Shown: positions 1-12,744, counted from the stretch's first letter. The stretch is DNA of 64,000 nucleotides from Hydrogenophaga intermedia (GCF_000723405.1 NZ_CCAE010000023.1:1-64000); one strand, 5' to 3'. Made by a program: numbers and translations. The notes: a model not told the origin generated them from the sequence alone.

Positions 1-424
1 CGACCGCCACGGCGGGGGCCGGGGGCGGGGCCGGCGGGAACACGGTGGTTTCGATGGACCGGATCTGGCCGCCGCCGCTCACCGAGCCCGAGACATCGCC
101 CTCGCCGCGCACCATGCGTTCGCAGACCTCGCGGTCTTCGGCGATGGTGTGCACCTGGCAGCGCTGCAGGGCGTTGCGCTGAAGTTCCGCCTGCGAGACG
201 GGCGCGCGTGGCTGGCGTTGTGCCTGTTGTCGCGCGGCGCCCACGTCGCGCAGGCAGTTGGTGCGCGCCTCGGGGCTGCTCATGGCCGCGCAGGCGGCGC
301 GTTCCTGTTGGTAGCGGCTGTCGGTCGAGGTCTTGGCCGTGCCCTGGGCCCACGCGGGCAGCGTGAGCGCGATGGCCGCGGCGGCCAGGCAGTGGCGGGT
401 GAAGGAAACGTTGGAAAGGCTCAT
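1..424 (-). CDS. Secreted hypothetical protein, 3' end outside the window
   Basis: I do not recognise this gene by family. Reading from ATG at 424, the first 141 codons are visible and the frame is still open at base 1. The N-terminus (MSLSNVSFTRHCLAAAAIALTLPAWAQG is the start region) has a short basic segment, a hydrophobic stretch and an A-W-A cleavage site near residue 26, so a Sec signal peptide is likely. The mature part is rich in Gln, Arg and Ala with spaced cysteines near the motifs RAACAAM, TNCLRD, LQRCQV and EVCERM. It then becomes Gly/Ser-rich and Pro/Ala-rich near the cut. Paired cysteines suggest disulphides in the periplasm. It lies downstream of pgi on the same strand, 145 bases away, with a strong hairpin between, so it is probably transcribed separately. 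Confidence 0.7.
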   Translation of the reverse strand, partial: MSLSNVSFTRHCLAAAAIALTLPAWAQGTAKTSTDSRYQQERAACAAMSSPEARTNCLRDVGAARQQAQRQPRAPVSQAELQRNALQRCQVHTIAEDREVCERMVRGEGDVSGSVSGGGQIRSIETTVFPPAPPPAPAVAV

Positions 425-532
425 GGGGGGTTCTCCTGTGCGCACCCGGGCCAGGCCCTGGTGCGTTCACCCATGCTAGGCAGGGCCTGGCCTGGCGCTT
501 GTAGGAGGGGTCCGACCCGCGCGCCGGACAAG

Positions 533-555
533 GCCCGTCACCGATCGTGACGGGC
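533..555. terminator. Perfect 9-bp hairpin after pgi
   Basis: GCCCGTCAC and GTGACGGGC pair perfectly around a 5-base loop, 15 bases after the pgi stop on the minus strand. There is no T-run on either side, so it is not a classical intrinsic terminator. It may stabilise the 3' end of the zwf-pgi mRNA or help Rho-dependent termination. Confidence 0.4.
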
Positions 556-569
556 TCGGTGGCGCCGCC

Positions 570-2138
570 TCAGCCTCCCGCGCGCTCCAGGGCCTTGGCC
601 ATGGTCTTGCCCAGCTCCACGCCCCATTGGTCGAAGGCGTTGATGTTCCAGATGGCGGCCTGGCAGAACACCTTGTGCTCGTACAGCGCGATGAGCGCGC
701 CCAGGCGCTCAGGGTCGAGCCGGTCGAGCCAGAGGATGTGGCTGGGGATGTCGCCGGGGAACTGGCGGTGCGGCGCCAGGGCGTGCGCGGTTTCGGCGTC
801 GGCGCCGTCCTGCAGCAACTGCGCCTCGGTCTCTTGCAGCGTGCGGCCCAGGGCCATGGCCTGGGCCTGGGCGCGCAGGTTCAGGTTGACCACCGCGTGG
901 TGCGCGCCGGCCAGCGGCAGCGGTGTGTCCTCGCTCTGCACGCCGATGAAGTCCACCGGCAGCGCGTGCCGGCCCTGGTGCACGAGCTGGAAGTAGGCGT
1001 GCTGCCCGTCGATGCCCAGGCCGCCCCAGACGATGGGGCCGGTGTCCACCGCCGCCTCAGTGCCATCGAGTTGCATGCGCTTGCCGTTGGACTCCATGTC
1101 CATCTGCTGCACGAAGGGCACGAAGCGCACCAGGCGAGAGGCGTAGCTCGCGATGAGTTGCGTGGGCATGCGCAGGAAGTTGCGGTTCCACACGCCGTGC
1201 AGGGCCAGGCGCACGGGCAGGTTCTCGGCCAGCGGCGCGTGTTGGAAGTGCTCGTCCATGGCCCGCCCGCCCGCGAGCAGTTGCCGGAAGGCCGCCGCGC
1301 CGATGCCGATGGCCAGCGGCAGGCCCAGCGAGGACCACAGCGAATAGCGCCCGCCCACCCAGTCCCAGAAGAGGAAGGTGCGTTCGGGGTCGTAGCCCAG
1401 CTCGGCGGACTTGGCCGGCGTGGCGGTGATGGCCACGAGGTGCTTCGCGATCGCGTCGGCGGGCACGCCGTTGTCGGCCAGCCAGTGGCGCGCGCTGGCG
1501 GCGTTGGTCAGCGTTTCCTGCGTGGTGAAGGTCTTGCTGGAGACGATGAACAGGGTGCGCCTGGCGTCGAGCCCGCGCAGCACGCTCCACAGCGCCCAGG
1601 CGTCGGGGTTGGAGACGTAGTGCACGCGCACCGCGTCGCTGGCCAGGTGGGCCAGCGCGTCGGCCGCCATGCGCGGGCCCAGGTCGGAGCCGCCGATGCC
1701 GATGTTGACGACGTCGGTGAAGGCGTCGTTGGCGTGGCCGCGCGCGGTGCCGGCGCGCACCTCTTCGGCGAAGCGGCACACGCGGTCGAGCTCGCGCTGC
1801 ACCTGGGCGTGGATCTGGTTGCCCCAGGGGCCGCCGGATTCGCCGCCGCGCAGCGCCACGTGCAACACGGGGCGGTCTTCGGTGGTGTTGATGGCGTCGC
1901 CGCGGAACATGGCCTCGCGCCGATCGGCCAGGCCGCTTTGCGCGGCGAGTTCGAGCAGGGCTTGCTCGATGGCGGGCGTGAGGCGCTGGCGGCTCGCGTC
2001 CAGCGTGAGGCCGGCGGTGGACCAGGTCAGGCGCTCGGCGCGGCCGGGTTCGGCGAGCAGTTCGCGCAGGTGCGGCTGGGCTTGGGTGGCGAGCCGGTCG
2101 AGGCTGTGCCAGGCGGGCAGGGCGGTGGGCAAGCTCAT
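570..2138 (-). CDS. pgi: Glucose-6-phosphate isomerase
   Basis: Cytosolic enzyme interconverting glucose-6-phosphate and fructose-6-phosphate. The 522-residue product is close to the usual 530-550 and carries family signatures: the SIS-domain segment NIGIGGSDLGP (about residues 145-155), VSSKTFTTQETL, and the C-terminal block ending in NINAFDQWGVELGK. The start at 2138 (MSLPTALPAW) was chosen over an in-frame upstream start at 2189, which would run into eda; only one base separates it from the eda stop. It is the last gene of the Entner-Doudoroff operon. That position makes sense if fructose-6-phosphate made by gluconeogenesis or recycling is returned to glucose-6-phosphate for Zwf. No phosphofructokinase is seen nearby. 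Confidence 0.95.
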   Translation of the reverse strand: MSLPTALPAWHSLDRLATQAQPHLRELLAEPGRAERLTWSTAGLTLDASRQRLTPAIEQALLELAAQSGLADRREAMFRGDAINTTEDRPVLHVALRGGESGGPWGNQIHAQVQRELDRVCRFAEEVRAGTARGHANDAFTDVVNIGIGGSDLGPRMAADALAHLASDAVRVHYVSNPDAWALWSVLRGLDARRTLFIVSSKTFTTQETLTNAASARHWLADNGVPADAIAKHLVAITATPAKSAELGYDPERTFLFWDWVGGRYSLWSSLGLPLAIGIGAAAFRQLLAGGRAMDEHFQHAPLAENLPVRLALHGVWNRNFLRMPTQLIASYASRLVRFVPFVQQMDMESNGKRMQLDGTEAAVDTGPIVWGGLGIDGQHAYFQLVHQGRHALPVDFIGVQSEDTPLPLAGAHHAVVNLNLRAQAQAMALGRTLQETEAQLLQDGADAETAHALAPHRQFPGDIPSHILWLDRLDPERLGALIALYEHKVFCQAAIWNINAFDQWGVELGKTMAKALERAGG

Positions 2139-2139
2139 G

Positions 2140-2778
2140 TCAATTCGTGTTCGCGATGGTGGTGGCCTCGCGTGCCAGCTTCGTGACACGCGCCCAGTCG
2201 CCGTCGCGCAGCGCGTCGGCCGGGGTGAGCCAGGAGCCGCCGGCCATGGCGACGTTGGGCAGGGCGAGGAAGTCGCGCAGGTTCTCCGGGCTCACGCCGC
2301 CGGTGGGGCAGAAGCGCACATCGGGAATGGGCGCGCCCAGGGCCTTGAGCATGCCCAGGCCGCCGGCCTGCTGCGCGGGGAAGAGCTTCATCAGCGTGAA
2401 GCCCTGGTCGCGCGCGCGCATCACCTCGCCCGGCGTCATCACGCCCGGAATGAAGGGCAGGCCGGTGGCGCGCATGGCGTCCACCAGCGCGTCGGTGCAG
2501 CCGGGCGAGAGCGCGAAGCGCGCGCCGGCGTCGATGACGCGCGGCACGTCGCTGGCGCGGGTGACGGTGCCGGCGCCCAGGTGCATCTCGGGCACGGCCT
2601 TGGCCACGGCTTCGATGGCGTCGAGCGCGACGTCGGATCGCAGGGTGATTTCCATGACGTCGATGCCGCCTTCGAGCAGGGCGTGCGCGAGGGGCACGGC
2701 CTGCTTCGCGTCGGCCAGCACGATGACGGGCACGACGCGCGAGGTGAAGGCGGGGTGGCTGAGGTGTTGGTCTTGCAT
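2140..2778 (-). CDS. eda: 2-keto-3-deoxy-6-phosphogluconate (KDPG) aldolase
   Basis: Class I aldolase that splits KDPG into pyruvate and glyceraldehyde-3-phosphate, the last step of the Entner-Doudoroff pathway. The 212-residue product is full length for the family. Visible signatures are [17 protein letters not shown] near the N-terminus, the glutamate region MEITLRSD, the SPGCTD loop, and the Schiff-base lysine in [13 protein letters not shown]. The start at 2778 (MQDQHLSHP) is preferred to the in-frame start at 2844, which overlaps edd and lacks family similarity. It follows edd by 22 bases and precedes pgi by one base, so the three are surely co-transcribed. Confidence 0.95.
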   Translation of the reverse strand: MQDQHLSHPAFTSRVVPVIVLADAKQAVPLAHALLEGGIDVMEITLRSDVALDAIEAVAKAVPEMHLGAGTVTRASDVPRVIDAGARFALSPGCTDALVDAMRATGLPFIPGVMTPGEVMRARDQGFTLMKLFPAQQAGGLGMLKALGAPIPDVRFCPTGGVSPENLRDFLALPNVAMAGGSWLTPADALRDGDWARVTKLAREATTIANTN

Positions 2779-2800
2779 GGCGATGAAGCAGATGGCGGTA

Positions 2801-4630
<1,830 letters not shown>

Positions 4631-4643
4631 GGTCGTGGGGCGA

Positions 4644-5342
4644 TCAGGCGAGCCACACCTGCACGGGCGTCGTGTGCTGGTGAAGGACCAACGAGATCGG
4701 CAGCGTGTCGTCTTCGGACAGCCGGGCCTGCTGGTACACGCGCAGCTTGGCGGGGCCGATGAGGGGCAAGACCAGTTCCCGCGTGGCCAGCAGCGCGGGA
4801 AGGGTCATGGTGAGGCGCGCATGGGGCGCGTTGAGCGGGCGCGTCCAGGCCACGGGGCCGCTGGCGTGCAGGGCCTGCGTGAGGCCGGGCGCGTGGGGAA
4901 ACAGCGAGGCGGTGTGGCCGTCTTCGCCCATGCCGAGGATGGCGAGGTCCCAGGGCCAGGGCTGGGTCGCCAGCCGTTGGCCGGCGGCGTCGGCGAGGGT
5001 TTGCAAGGCCGCGTCGTCCAGCGTGTCGGGCAGTTCGTCGAACCAGGGCACGAAGGTGGCGGCCGAGGCCGGGCCCTGCAGCAGGTGCGTGCGCACCAGG
5101 GCGGTGTTGCTGTCGGGGTGGTCGTGCGGCACACAGCGCTCGTCCACCAGGGTGATGCTCACGCGCGACCACTCCAGCGGCTGCGCGCGCAAGGCCTCGA
5201 ACAGCGGCACCGGCGACTTGCCGCCCGAGACCGCCAGCACCGCGTGGCCACGCCCGTCGATCGCCTGGTGCAGGCGAAGGCCGATCCACGCGGCCAGGCG
5301 CTGCGCGAGTTCGGCGGGCGTGTTGCAGGGGTGCTGGTTCAT
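4644..5342 (-). CDS. pgl: 6-phosphogluconolactonase
   Basis: Hydrolyses 6-phosphogluconolactone, the product of Zwf, to 6-phosphogluconate. The 232-residue protein is of the DevB/Pgl (NagB-like) type. Signatures are [15 protein letters not shown] near residue 40, the [15 protein letters not shown] strand-loop, and the catalytic motif [15 protein letters not shown]. It sits 4 bases after zwf and 13 before edd, linking the oxidative and dehydratase steps in one transcript. Confidence 0.95.
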   Translation of the reverse strand: MNQHPCNTPAELAQRLAAWIGLRLHQAIDGRGHAVLAVSGGKSPVPLFEALRAQPLEWSRVSITLVDERCVPHDHPDSNTALVRTHLLQGPASAATFVPWFDELPDTLDDAALQTLADAAGQRLATQPWPWDLAILGMGEDGHTASLFPHAPGLTQALHASGPVAWTRPLNAPHARLTMTLPALLATRELVLPLIGPAKLRVYQQARLSEDDTLPISLVLHQHTTPVQVWLA

Positions 5343-5346
5343 GCGA

Positions 5347-6813
<1,467 letters not shown>

Positions 6814-6836
6814 CGTTCTTTCTCGGGGCTTCATGA

Positions 6837-6885
6837 GTTACGAAGTGGTCCGATGATAGTGAAATAAAGTTACCAACGGGTTACC
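6837..6885. promoter_or_regulatory. GTTAC repeats upstream of zwf, candidate operator
   Basis: GTTACC occurs at 6869-6874 and again at 6880-6885, exactly 11 bases apart (one helical turn). A third GTTAC is at 6837-6841, 32 bases before the first (about three turns). All are in the same orientation, within 25-75 bases of the zwf start, in a locally AT-richer patch. Phased boxes suggest a transcription factor. The sequence does not match the pseudomonad HexR site TTGT-N7-8-ACAA, so the regulator is unknown. Confidence 0.4.
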
Positions 6886-6946
6886 TTTGGTTCGCGACGC
6901 AGGGTCCTTGCTCAGGGTGCGACCGTGTCGCACCGCGCGGGTTCCG

Positions 6947-7609
6947 TCAAGTCGGCGCGGGGTCGGCCCGCAGGCCATCGGCCGTGAGCCGCAGCACGCG
7001 GTCGGCGCGGCGCGCGGCGGCGTCGGCGTGCGTCACCAGCACCAGCGAGGCGCCGTGCTCGCGGGTCTGCGCGCAGAGCAGGTCCATCACACGCGTGGCG
7101 GTGGCAGGGTCCAGGTTGCCGGTGGGCTCGTCGGCTAGCACGATGGCGGGCCGGTGCACCAGGGCGCGCGCGATGGCCACGCGCTGCAATTGCCCGCCGG
7201 AGAGTTGCGCGGGCAGCCGCGCGCCCAGGCCTTCGAGTCCCACCGCGTCCATCAAGGCGCGCACGTGCGCGGGGTCGGGGCGGTTGAGCAGCAGCAGGGG
7301 CAGGCCGATGTTCTGCGCCACGTCCAGGTGCGGCAGCACGTGGAAGGCCTGGAACACGAAGCCCAGGTTCGCGCGGCGCCAGTGCGCGCGCTGCGCTTCG
7401 TCGAGCGTGCCGAGGTCGGTGCCGTTGTGCAGCACGCGGCCCTCGCTCCAGTCGTCCAGCGCGGCCAGGCAGTTGAGCAGGGTGGACTTGCCCACGCCGG
7501 ACTCACCGACGATGGCGATGAACTCGCCGGGCTCCACGCGCAGGTCCACGTGGCGGAACACGGGCGTGTCGCCGTAGAGCTTGCCGAGGTTCTCGGTGAC
7601 GAGGCTCAT
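6947..7609 (-). CDS. ABC transporter ATP-binding protein, LolD/MacB type, no partner permease nearby
   Basis: A 220-residue stand-alone ATPase. Walker A (GESGVGKST, residues 35-43), Q-loop region [12 protein letters not shown], signature LSGGQLQR, Walker B plus D-loop [10 protein letters not shown], and switch His in VLVTHAD are all intact. TGNLD and the size place it in the MacB/LolD/FtsE-like group that pairs with FtsX-type permeases. The start ATG at 7609 overlaps the miaA stop (ATGA), so it is translationally coupled to miaA; the upstream ATG at 7627 would extend the overlap. No permease is adjacent, so its transport substrate cannot be inferred. It could also serve a permease encoded elsewhere. 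Confidence 0.88.
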   Translation of the reverse strand: MSLVTENLGKLYGDTPVFRHVDLRVEPGEFIAIVGESGVGKSTLLNCLAALDDWSEGRVLHNGTDLGTLDEAQRAHWRRANLGFVFQAFHVLPHLDVAQNIGLPLLLLNRPDPAHVRALMDAVGLEGLGARLPAQLSGGQLQRVAIARALVHRPAIVLADEPTGNLDPATATRVMDLLCAQTREHGASLVLVTHADAAARRADRVLRLTADGLRADPAPT

Positions 7610-8574
7610 GCGGAAACCTCGAGCCAAGTCCGTGCGCGCGCGAGCACCTGCTCCAGCGCGTCAGGCGCATCGGCCGGCACCACCGCGCGCTTCGGCATGG
7701 AGCGCAACCAGGTGAGCTGGCGCTTGGCGAGCTGGCGCGTGGCGAAGACGCCGCGGTCGCGCAACTCGGCGAGCGCGGCGGCGTCGGGCACGGGGTGGGC
7801 GTCGAGCGCGGCCCAGGCCTGGCGGTAGCCCACGCAGCGCATGGACGGCAGATCGGCGTGCAGGTCGCCACGCGCGCGCAGGGCGCGCACCTCGTCGAGC
7901 AGGCCGGCGTCGAGCATGGCGTCGAAGCGCTCGGCGATGCGCGCGTGCAGCCAGGCGCGGTCGCTCGGTTCAAGCGAGATGAGATGGGCCTCGTCGAGCG
8001 GGCCATCGCGGTCTCGCTCGCGGCCCGAGTGGAAGCTGGAGAGCGGGCGGCCCGAGACCTGGAACACCTCCAGCGCGCGCTGGATGCGCTGCGCATCGTT
8101 GGGGAACAGGCGCGCGGCGGTGACGGGGTCCACGCGCTGCAGCTCGGCGTGCAGCGCGGGCCAGCCCTCGGCGCGGGCGCGCGCGTCGAGTTGTGTGCGC
8201 ACGGCGGGGTCGGCGGCGGGCAGATCGTCCAACCCGTCGAGCAGGGCCTTGAAATAGAGCATGGTGCCGCCCACCAGCAGCGCGGTGCGCCCGCGCGCGG
8301 CGATCTCGTCGATGAGGCGCGTGGCGTCGCGCGCGAAGTCGGCCGCGCTGTAGGCCTGCGCGGGGTCGCGGATGTCGATCAGGTGGTGCGGCACGGCGGC
8401 GAGCTCGGCCGCCGTGGGCTTGGCGGTGCCGATGTCCATGCCCCGGTAGACCAGGGCCGAGTCGACGCTGATGACCTCCACCGGCCAGCGCGCGGCGATG
8501 GCCAGGGCCGCCGCCGTCTTGCCGCTGGCCGTGGGGCCGGCCAGGGCGATGCTGCGCGGCGCTGGTCTGTTCAC
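7606..8574 (-). CDS. miaA: tRNA dimethylallyltransferase
   Basis: Adds the dimethylallyl group to N6 of A37 in tRNAs reading codons that start with U. The 322-residue product has the P-loop GPTASGKT (residues 13-20), [16 protein letters not shown], and the C-terminal [15 protein letters not shown] motif. Translation starts at GTG 8574 (MNRPAPRS), overlapping the stop of the MFS gene by four bases (GTGA). The reading frame is open much further upstream (to 9624) but that extension is antisense-like noise inside the MFS gene. In many proteobacteria miaA follows mutL; here a hydrolase and a transporter lie between them. Confidence 0.95.
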   Translation of the reverse strand: MNRPAPRSIALAGPTASGKTAAALAIAARWPVEVISVDSALVYRGMDIGTAKPTAAELAAVPHHLIDIRDPAQAYSAADFARDATRLIDEIAARGRTALLVGGTMLYFKALLDGLDDLPAADPAVRTQLDARARAEGWPALHAELQRVDPVTAARLFPNDAQRIQRALEVFQVSGRPLSSFHSGRERDRDGPLDEAHLISLEPSDRAWLHARIAERFDAMLDAGLLDEVRALRARGDLHADLPSMRCVGYRQAWAALDAHPVPDAAALAELRDRGVFATRQLAKRQLTWLRSMPKRAVVPADAPDALEQVLARARTWLEVSA

Positions 8575-9821
8575 GTGGTCGCGACCCGGGTCGGCGGCGT
8601 GTGCGGCTCGCCGTGGCGCTGCACCAGCGTCCAGGCCGTGGTGGAGATGACCACGCACCAGAACCACACGCTGTCGGTGAGCGGGCGCACGGTGCCGGCG
8701 CCCAGCGCGGGGTCGGCCAGCGCAAGGCCCAGCCAGCCGCCGATGCCGAAGGCCACCACCATCATGATGAAGCCGGCCAGCGCCGAGGCCGCGCCCGCCG
8801 CCTGCGGAAAGGGCGCCACCGCGCCGCTCTGCCCGCAGGGCTGGTGCACGCCGTGGGCCAGCATGAAGAGGTAGAAGGGCAGCAGCACGCTCCAGAGGTT
8901 TTGCACCCCCAACAGGGGCAGCACGCCAACGAGCGTGCCGCCGGTGAGCGTGACGCAAGCCGCCAGGCCCACCGTGCGGCGCACACCCAGGCGCACCAGC
9001 AGACGGCGGCAGATGAAGGTGCCCACGATGTAGACCAGCGACATGGTGAACATGACGATGCCGTACTGCGTCTTGCTGAGACCCAGCACACCGATGAGCA
9101 CGAAGGAGGAGGACGCGAGGTAGCTGAACAGGCCCGCGTAGGAGCCGGTGGCCAGCAGCGTCCAGGCCCAGAAGGTGGGGTTGCGCGCGATGGTGGACCA
9201 GTTGCGCAGCAGGGGCCCCGGGCGCAGCGCGTCGGGGTTGAGGCGGGGCACGGTTTCCTGAAAGCGCGTCACCAGCACCACCAGCGTGCCCGCGCCGAAC
9301 ACCGAGAGCGCGAGCAGGGCCACGCGCCAGCCGAAGTGGTCGGACAGCACGCCGCCCAGCGGCGCGCTCACGCAGGCGATGACGCCCAGGCCGGTGAGGC
9401 CCTTGCTCATCATGCGTGCGCCCTCGGCAGGGGCATACAGGTCGCGCACGATGGCGCGCGCGCACATCACGGCCGCGCCCATGGCCACGCCCTGCAGCGT
9501 GCGCCAGGCGATGAGCTGTTCCATGGACTGCGAGAAGGCGCCGCCGGTGGTGGCCAGCATGTAGAGCACCATGCCGCCGATGAGGATGGGGCGGCGCCCG
9601 AAACGATCGGACAGCGGCCCCCACACCAGTTGCGATACGCCGAAAGCCAGCAGCAGCGCGGTGAGCGTGAACTGCGCTTGCGCGACGCTGCCGCCGAAGC
9701 CCTGCGTGAGCGTGGGCAGGGCGGGGAGGTAGAGGTCGGTGGTGACGGGTTGGATGCCCAGCAGCAGCGTGAGCACGAGCACGACCAGGCCCGGCGACAT
9801 GGCGGAGGAGGGGGCGGACAT
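8571..9821 (-). CDS. MFS drug efflux transporter, Bcr/CflA family
   Basis: Inner-membrane proton-coupled exporter of 416 residues with about 12 hydrophobic segments. The opening [11 protein letters not shown] in TM1 and the loop motif [16 protein letters not shown] between TM2 and TM3 are typical of Bcr/CflA (DHA1) proteins. A second family motif, [11 protein letters not shown] followed by ARAIVRDL, is in TM4. First gene of a coupled MFS-miaA-ABC unit. The start at 9821 is the first plausible ATG, and TACCCT lies 7 bases upstream of it, another possible near-leaderless promoter. Substrate unknown. Confidence 0.9.
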   Translation of the reverse strand: MSAPSSAMSPGLVVLVLTLLLGIQPVTTDLYLPALPTLTQGFGGSVAQAQFTLTALLLAFGVSQLVWGPLSDRFGRRPILIGGMVLYMLATTGGAFSQSMEQLIAWRTLQGVAMGAAVMCARAIVRDLYAPAEGARMMSKGLTGLGVIACVSAPLGGVLSDHFGWRVALLALSVFGAGTLVVLVTRFQETVPRLNPDALRPGPLLRNWSTIARNPTFWAWTLLATGSYAGLFSYLASSSFVLIGVLGLSKTQYGIVMFTMSLVYIVGTFICRRLLVRLGVRRTVGLAACVTLTGGTLVGVLPLLGVQNLWSVLLPFYLFMLAHGVHQPCGQSGAVAPFPQAAGAASALAGFIMMVVAFGIGGWLGLALADPALGAGTVRPLTDSVWFWCVVISTTAWTLVQRHGEPHTPPTRVATT

Positions 9822-9876
9822 CCGGCTGAGGGTAGCAGATGCCTTGCGGGTTTTCCCGGTACCCCCGGGGGGTGAA

Positions 9877-10743
9877 TCAGCGCTCGACGACGCGGATCGT
9901 GTCGTCCAGGCCGAAGAGATCGGCCAGGGCCGCGCGGTACTGCGCCTGGCCCACCGAGTTGGTGTTGTGGTGTGAGCCGCCTTCCACCATCACCAGCGCC
10001 TTGGGCTCGCGCGCGGCCTCATAGAGGCGTTGGCCCAGCTCGGGGAGGATGAGCTTGTCGTCGGTGCCGTGCACCACCAGCAGGGGCGAGCCGATGTCGG
10101 GCACGCGCTTGATGGACTCGAAGCGCTGCGTGATGAGCAGCGACACCGGCAGCCAGCCCCACTTGAAGGTGCTCACCACGTCGGGGATGGAGGTGAAGGT
10201 GCCTTCCACCAGGGTGCCCTTTTCATCGCTCACGTGGGTGGCGAGTTCGATGGCGATGGCGCCGCCCAGCGAGTGGCCGAAGATGTACCGGGGCCGGTCG
10301 GGGTAGCGCTGGGCCAGCCAGTCCCAGGCGGCGCGCGCGTCCTCGGCGGCCGTGCGTTCGGAGGGCAGGCGGTTGGTGCTCTGGCCGAAGCCGCGGTAGT
10401 CGATGCCCAGCACCGAGAAGCCCAGCTCTTCCATGCGGCGCATGCGAAAGGCCGAGCCGGTGACGTTCCAGCGCGCGCCGTGCAGGTAGAGCAGCACCGG
10501 CGCCTTGGGATTGGCGGCGAAGTTCTCGTGCTGCGCCCACAGGCCGTGCAGGCGCACGTCCTCATCGTCTTGCGCCGAGTGGAAGTCGATCCACACGTCC
10601 TCCATGGACTCGGCGGCGTATACACCGCCGCTCCAGGCGCGGTCGGAGGGCTGGAAGATCCAGACGCGCTGCTTCTCGTCCAATGTGGCGCACCCGGCCA
10701 GCAGGGCCAGGGCGGTGGCGAGGATGAGCAAGAGTCGGGTCAT
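9877..10743 (-). CDS. Alpha/beta hydrolase, predicted lipoprotein
   Basis: A 288-residue protein beginning with a lipoprotein signal (hydrophobic LLLILATALALLAG then Cys in LLAGC), so it is probably anchored in the outer membrane or periplasm. The alpha/beta-hydrolase fold is shown by the nucleophile elbow FGHSLGGA, the acid in VVHGTDDKLI and the histidine in EGGSHHN. LYLHGARWNV supplies the oxyanion region. It resembles the BEM46/ABHD13-like group of serine hydrolases. Substrate unknown. ATG 10743 is preferred over 10770 because it starts the signal peptide directly. Confidence 0.85.
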   Translation of the reverse strand: MTRLLLILATALALLAGCATLDEKQRVWIFQPSDRAWSGGVYAAESMEDVWIDFHSAQDDEDVRLHGLWAQHENFAANPKAPVLLYLHGARWNVTGSAFRMRRMEELGFSVLGIDYRGFGQSTNRLPSERTAAEDARAAWDWLAQRYPDRPRYIFGHSLGGAIAIELATHVSDEKGTLVEGTFTSIPDVVSTFKWGWLPVSLLITQRFESIKRVPDIGSPLLVVHGTDDKLILPELGQRLYEAAREPKALVMVEGGSHHNTNSVGQAQYRAALADLFGLDDTIRVVER

Positions 10744-10872
10744 GGACCGGGATAGTGAGGCCGCTTGCACCGGAAAAGTTCATGTCGCTGGGGTAAATCC
10801 CAGGCAAGCAAGTGCGATGCCGGGCCGATGGCGCCGACTTTTTCACGCCGCCCGCTCCGCGCGGGCGGGGGC

Positions 10873-12744
10873 TCAACGGCCTCGCAGGAACAGGGCGTCG
10901 AGCTCGCGCAGGCTCAGTTGCCGCCAGGTGGGGCGGCCGTGGTTGCACTGGTCGCTGCGCTCGGTTACTTCCATCTGGCGCAACAGGGCGTTCATCTCGT
11001 CCAGGGTGAGGAGCCGGTTGGCGCGCACCGCGCCGTGGCAGGCCATGGTGGCCAGCAACTCGTGCTCGGCGCGCTGCAGCACGTGGCTCGCGTCGTGCTG
11101 GGCCAGTTCGGCCAGCACGCTGCGGGCGAGTTCCACCGGGTCGCCCTGCGCCAGGGTGGTGGGCACGGCGCGCACCGCCAGGGTGCGCGCGGACAGGGGC
11201 GCCACGTCCAGGCCCAGCGCGGCCAGTGCCTCGGCACGGCTCTCCGCGGTGGCTGTTTCCTCGGGCGTGGCCGCGAAGGTGGCGGGGATCAGCAGCGGCT
11301 GGCTGGCCAGCGCGCGCTCGGCGAGCTGGCGCTTGAGCCGTTCGTAGACGATGCGCTCGTGCGCCGCGTGCATGTCCACGATGACCAGGCCCTGCGCGTT
11401 CTCGGCCAGGATGTAGATGCCCTGCAATTGGGCGATGGCGCGGCCCAGGGGCCAGTCGCCGTCGGGGAGGGGGGTGTGGGCTTCGACTGACTCAGCACGA
11501 ACGGGCGAGGTGGGGCCGTCGCCCAGGGGCGTGGGGGCGCCTGCTCGGGCGCCACCCCACAGCGCCGCCACATCGCTGATCCGGTGCCCCGCCGTTTCCT
11601 CGCGCGGCGCGAAGCTGAAACCGCTCTGTCGCACGGGCGGCGTCCAGGCGGGCGCTGCCATGGGTGTTGCCGCCTGCGTGGGCGTCTGGGCACCCGCCTC
11701 CGCCGCCTGCCCCGCGCGCGGCACCGCCAGCGCCGCGTCCACCGCCTTCTGCACCGCGTGGTGCACCTCGCGGCTGTCGCGAAAGCGCACCTCGATCTTG
11801 GTCGGGTGCACGTTCACGTCCACGCGCTCGGGCGCGATCTCCACGAACAGCGCATACACCGGCTGGCGCTGGCCGTGCAGCACGTCGTCGAAGGCCGCGC
11901 GCACCGCGTGCGAGATGACCTTGTCGCGCACGAAGCGGCCGTTGACGTAGGCGAACTGCTGGTCGGCGCGCGAACGCGCCGCGTCGGGGATGCCGGCGAA
12001 GCCGCTCACGCGCAGGCCGCGCGCATCAGACCCATCGGCCGGCCACATCAGCGGCACGGCGCGTTCGATGAAGTCTTCGCCCAGCACGTCGGCCAGGCGC
12101 CGCGCGATGCCGTCCAGCCCCGGCAGCGGCACGGCGCGCCACTGCGCCGACAGCTTGCCCTCGTGCCAGATGGCGAAGCCCACGTCGGGCCGCGCCAGCG
12201 CGTGGCGGCGCACGGCCTCGATGCAGTGCGCGAGTTCGGTGTTGTCGCTCTTGAGGAACTTGCGCCGCGCGGGCGTGGCGTAGAACAGCTCGCGCACCTC
12301 GATCGAGGTGCCTGGCGAGCGCGCGCCGGGCGCGAGTTCACCGCTGCGCACGTCCAGTTGCCAGGCGTGGCCGTCGCCCTGGGTGCGCGAAAGCAGGCCC
12401 ATCTCGGCCACCGAGGCGATGGCGGCCAGCGCCTCGCCGCGAAAACCCATGGTGCCCACCGATTCGAGCTCGGCCAGGCTGGCGATCTTGCTCGTGGCGT
12501 GGCGCTTCACCGCCTGCGACAGCTCGGCCTGGGGAATGCCCACGCCATCGTCCTCCACCGCGATCAGCCGCACGCCACCGCCGAGCAGGCGCACGGTGAT
12601 CTGCTTCGCGCCCGCGTCGAGCGCGTTGTCCACCAGCTCGCGCACCACCGAGGCGGGCCGCTCCACCACCTCGCCCGCGGCGATCTGGCTGATCAGCTCG
12701 TCCGGCAGTTCGCGGATGGGGCGGCGTGGGGGCAGGGAGGTCAT
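10873..12744 (-). CDS. mutL: DNA mismatch repair protein MutL, endonuclease type
   Basis: Coordinates mismatch repair downstream of MutS. The 623-residue protein has the GHKL ATPase (VDNALDAGA, residues 38-46; DDGVGIP; GFRGEALAAIASV). A Pro/Ala-rich linker covers about 330-440, and the C-terminal dimerisation domain carries DMHAAHERIVYE (about 455-466), matching DQHA-x2-E-x4-E with Gln replaced by Met. CNHGRP is near the end, so this is the nicking type used where MutH is absent. The linker contains an in-frame repeat at 11480-11504. Start ATG 12744 (GTG 12747 precedes it). TACAAT lies 6 bases upstream with no ribosome binding site. A GC hairpin lies at 10848-10868, just past the stop. Confidence 0.95.
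   Translation of the reverse strand: MTSLPPRRPIRELPDELISQIAAGEVVERPASVVRELVDNALDAGAKQITVRLLGGGVRLIAVEDDGVGIPQAELSQAVKRHATSKIASLAELESVGTMGFRGEALAAIASVAEMGLLSRTQGDGHAWQLDVRSGELAPGARSPGTSIEVRELFYATPARRKFLKSDNTELAHCIEAVRRHALARPDVGFAIWHEGKLSAQWRAVPLPGLDGIARRLADVLGEDFIERAVPLMWPADGSDARGLRVSGFAGIPDAARSRADQQFAYVNGRFVRDKVISHAVRAAFDDVLHGQRQPVYALFVEIAPERVDVNVHPTKIEVRFRDSREVHHAVQKAVDAALAVPRAGQAAEAGAQTPTQAATPMAAPAWTPPVRQSGFSFAPREETAGHRISDVAALWGGARAGAPTPLGDGPTSPVRAESVEAHTPLPDGDWPLGRAIAQLQGIYILAENAQGLVIVDMHAAHERIVYERLKRQLAERALASQPLLIPATFAATPEETATAESRAEALAALGLDVAPLSARTLAVRAVPTTLAQGDPVELARSVLAELAQHDASHVLQRAEHELLATMACHGAVRANRLLTLDEMNALLRQMEVTERSDQCNHGRPTWRQLSLRELDALFLRGR
11480..11504. repeat. REP-like repeat embedded in the mutL linker
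   Basis: GCTTCGAC-TGA-CTCAGC-ACGAACGG matches the intergenic repeat before ileS (GCTTCGAC-AAG-CTCAGC-CCGAGCGG) at 20 of 25 positions. It is read in frame as part of the segment PVRAESVEAH, around residues 413-421, between the ATPase and C-terminal domains. Confidence 0.6.

Noticed and set aside
149..550. 133-codon plus-strand frame at the left edge
   Set aside because: It runs opposite the minus-strand signal-peptide gene, which has better features.
627..2186. Long plus-strand open frame opposite pgi
   Set aside because: A shadow frame typical of very GC-rich DNA; no family motif, and the minus strand encodes a clear Pgi.
10848..10868. Hairpin CCGCCCGC/GCGGGCGG as mutL terminator
   Set aside because: The minus-strand sequence after the stem has A residues instead of a T run, so it is not a standard terminator for mutL.
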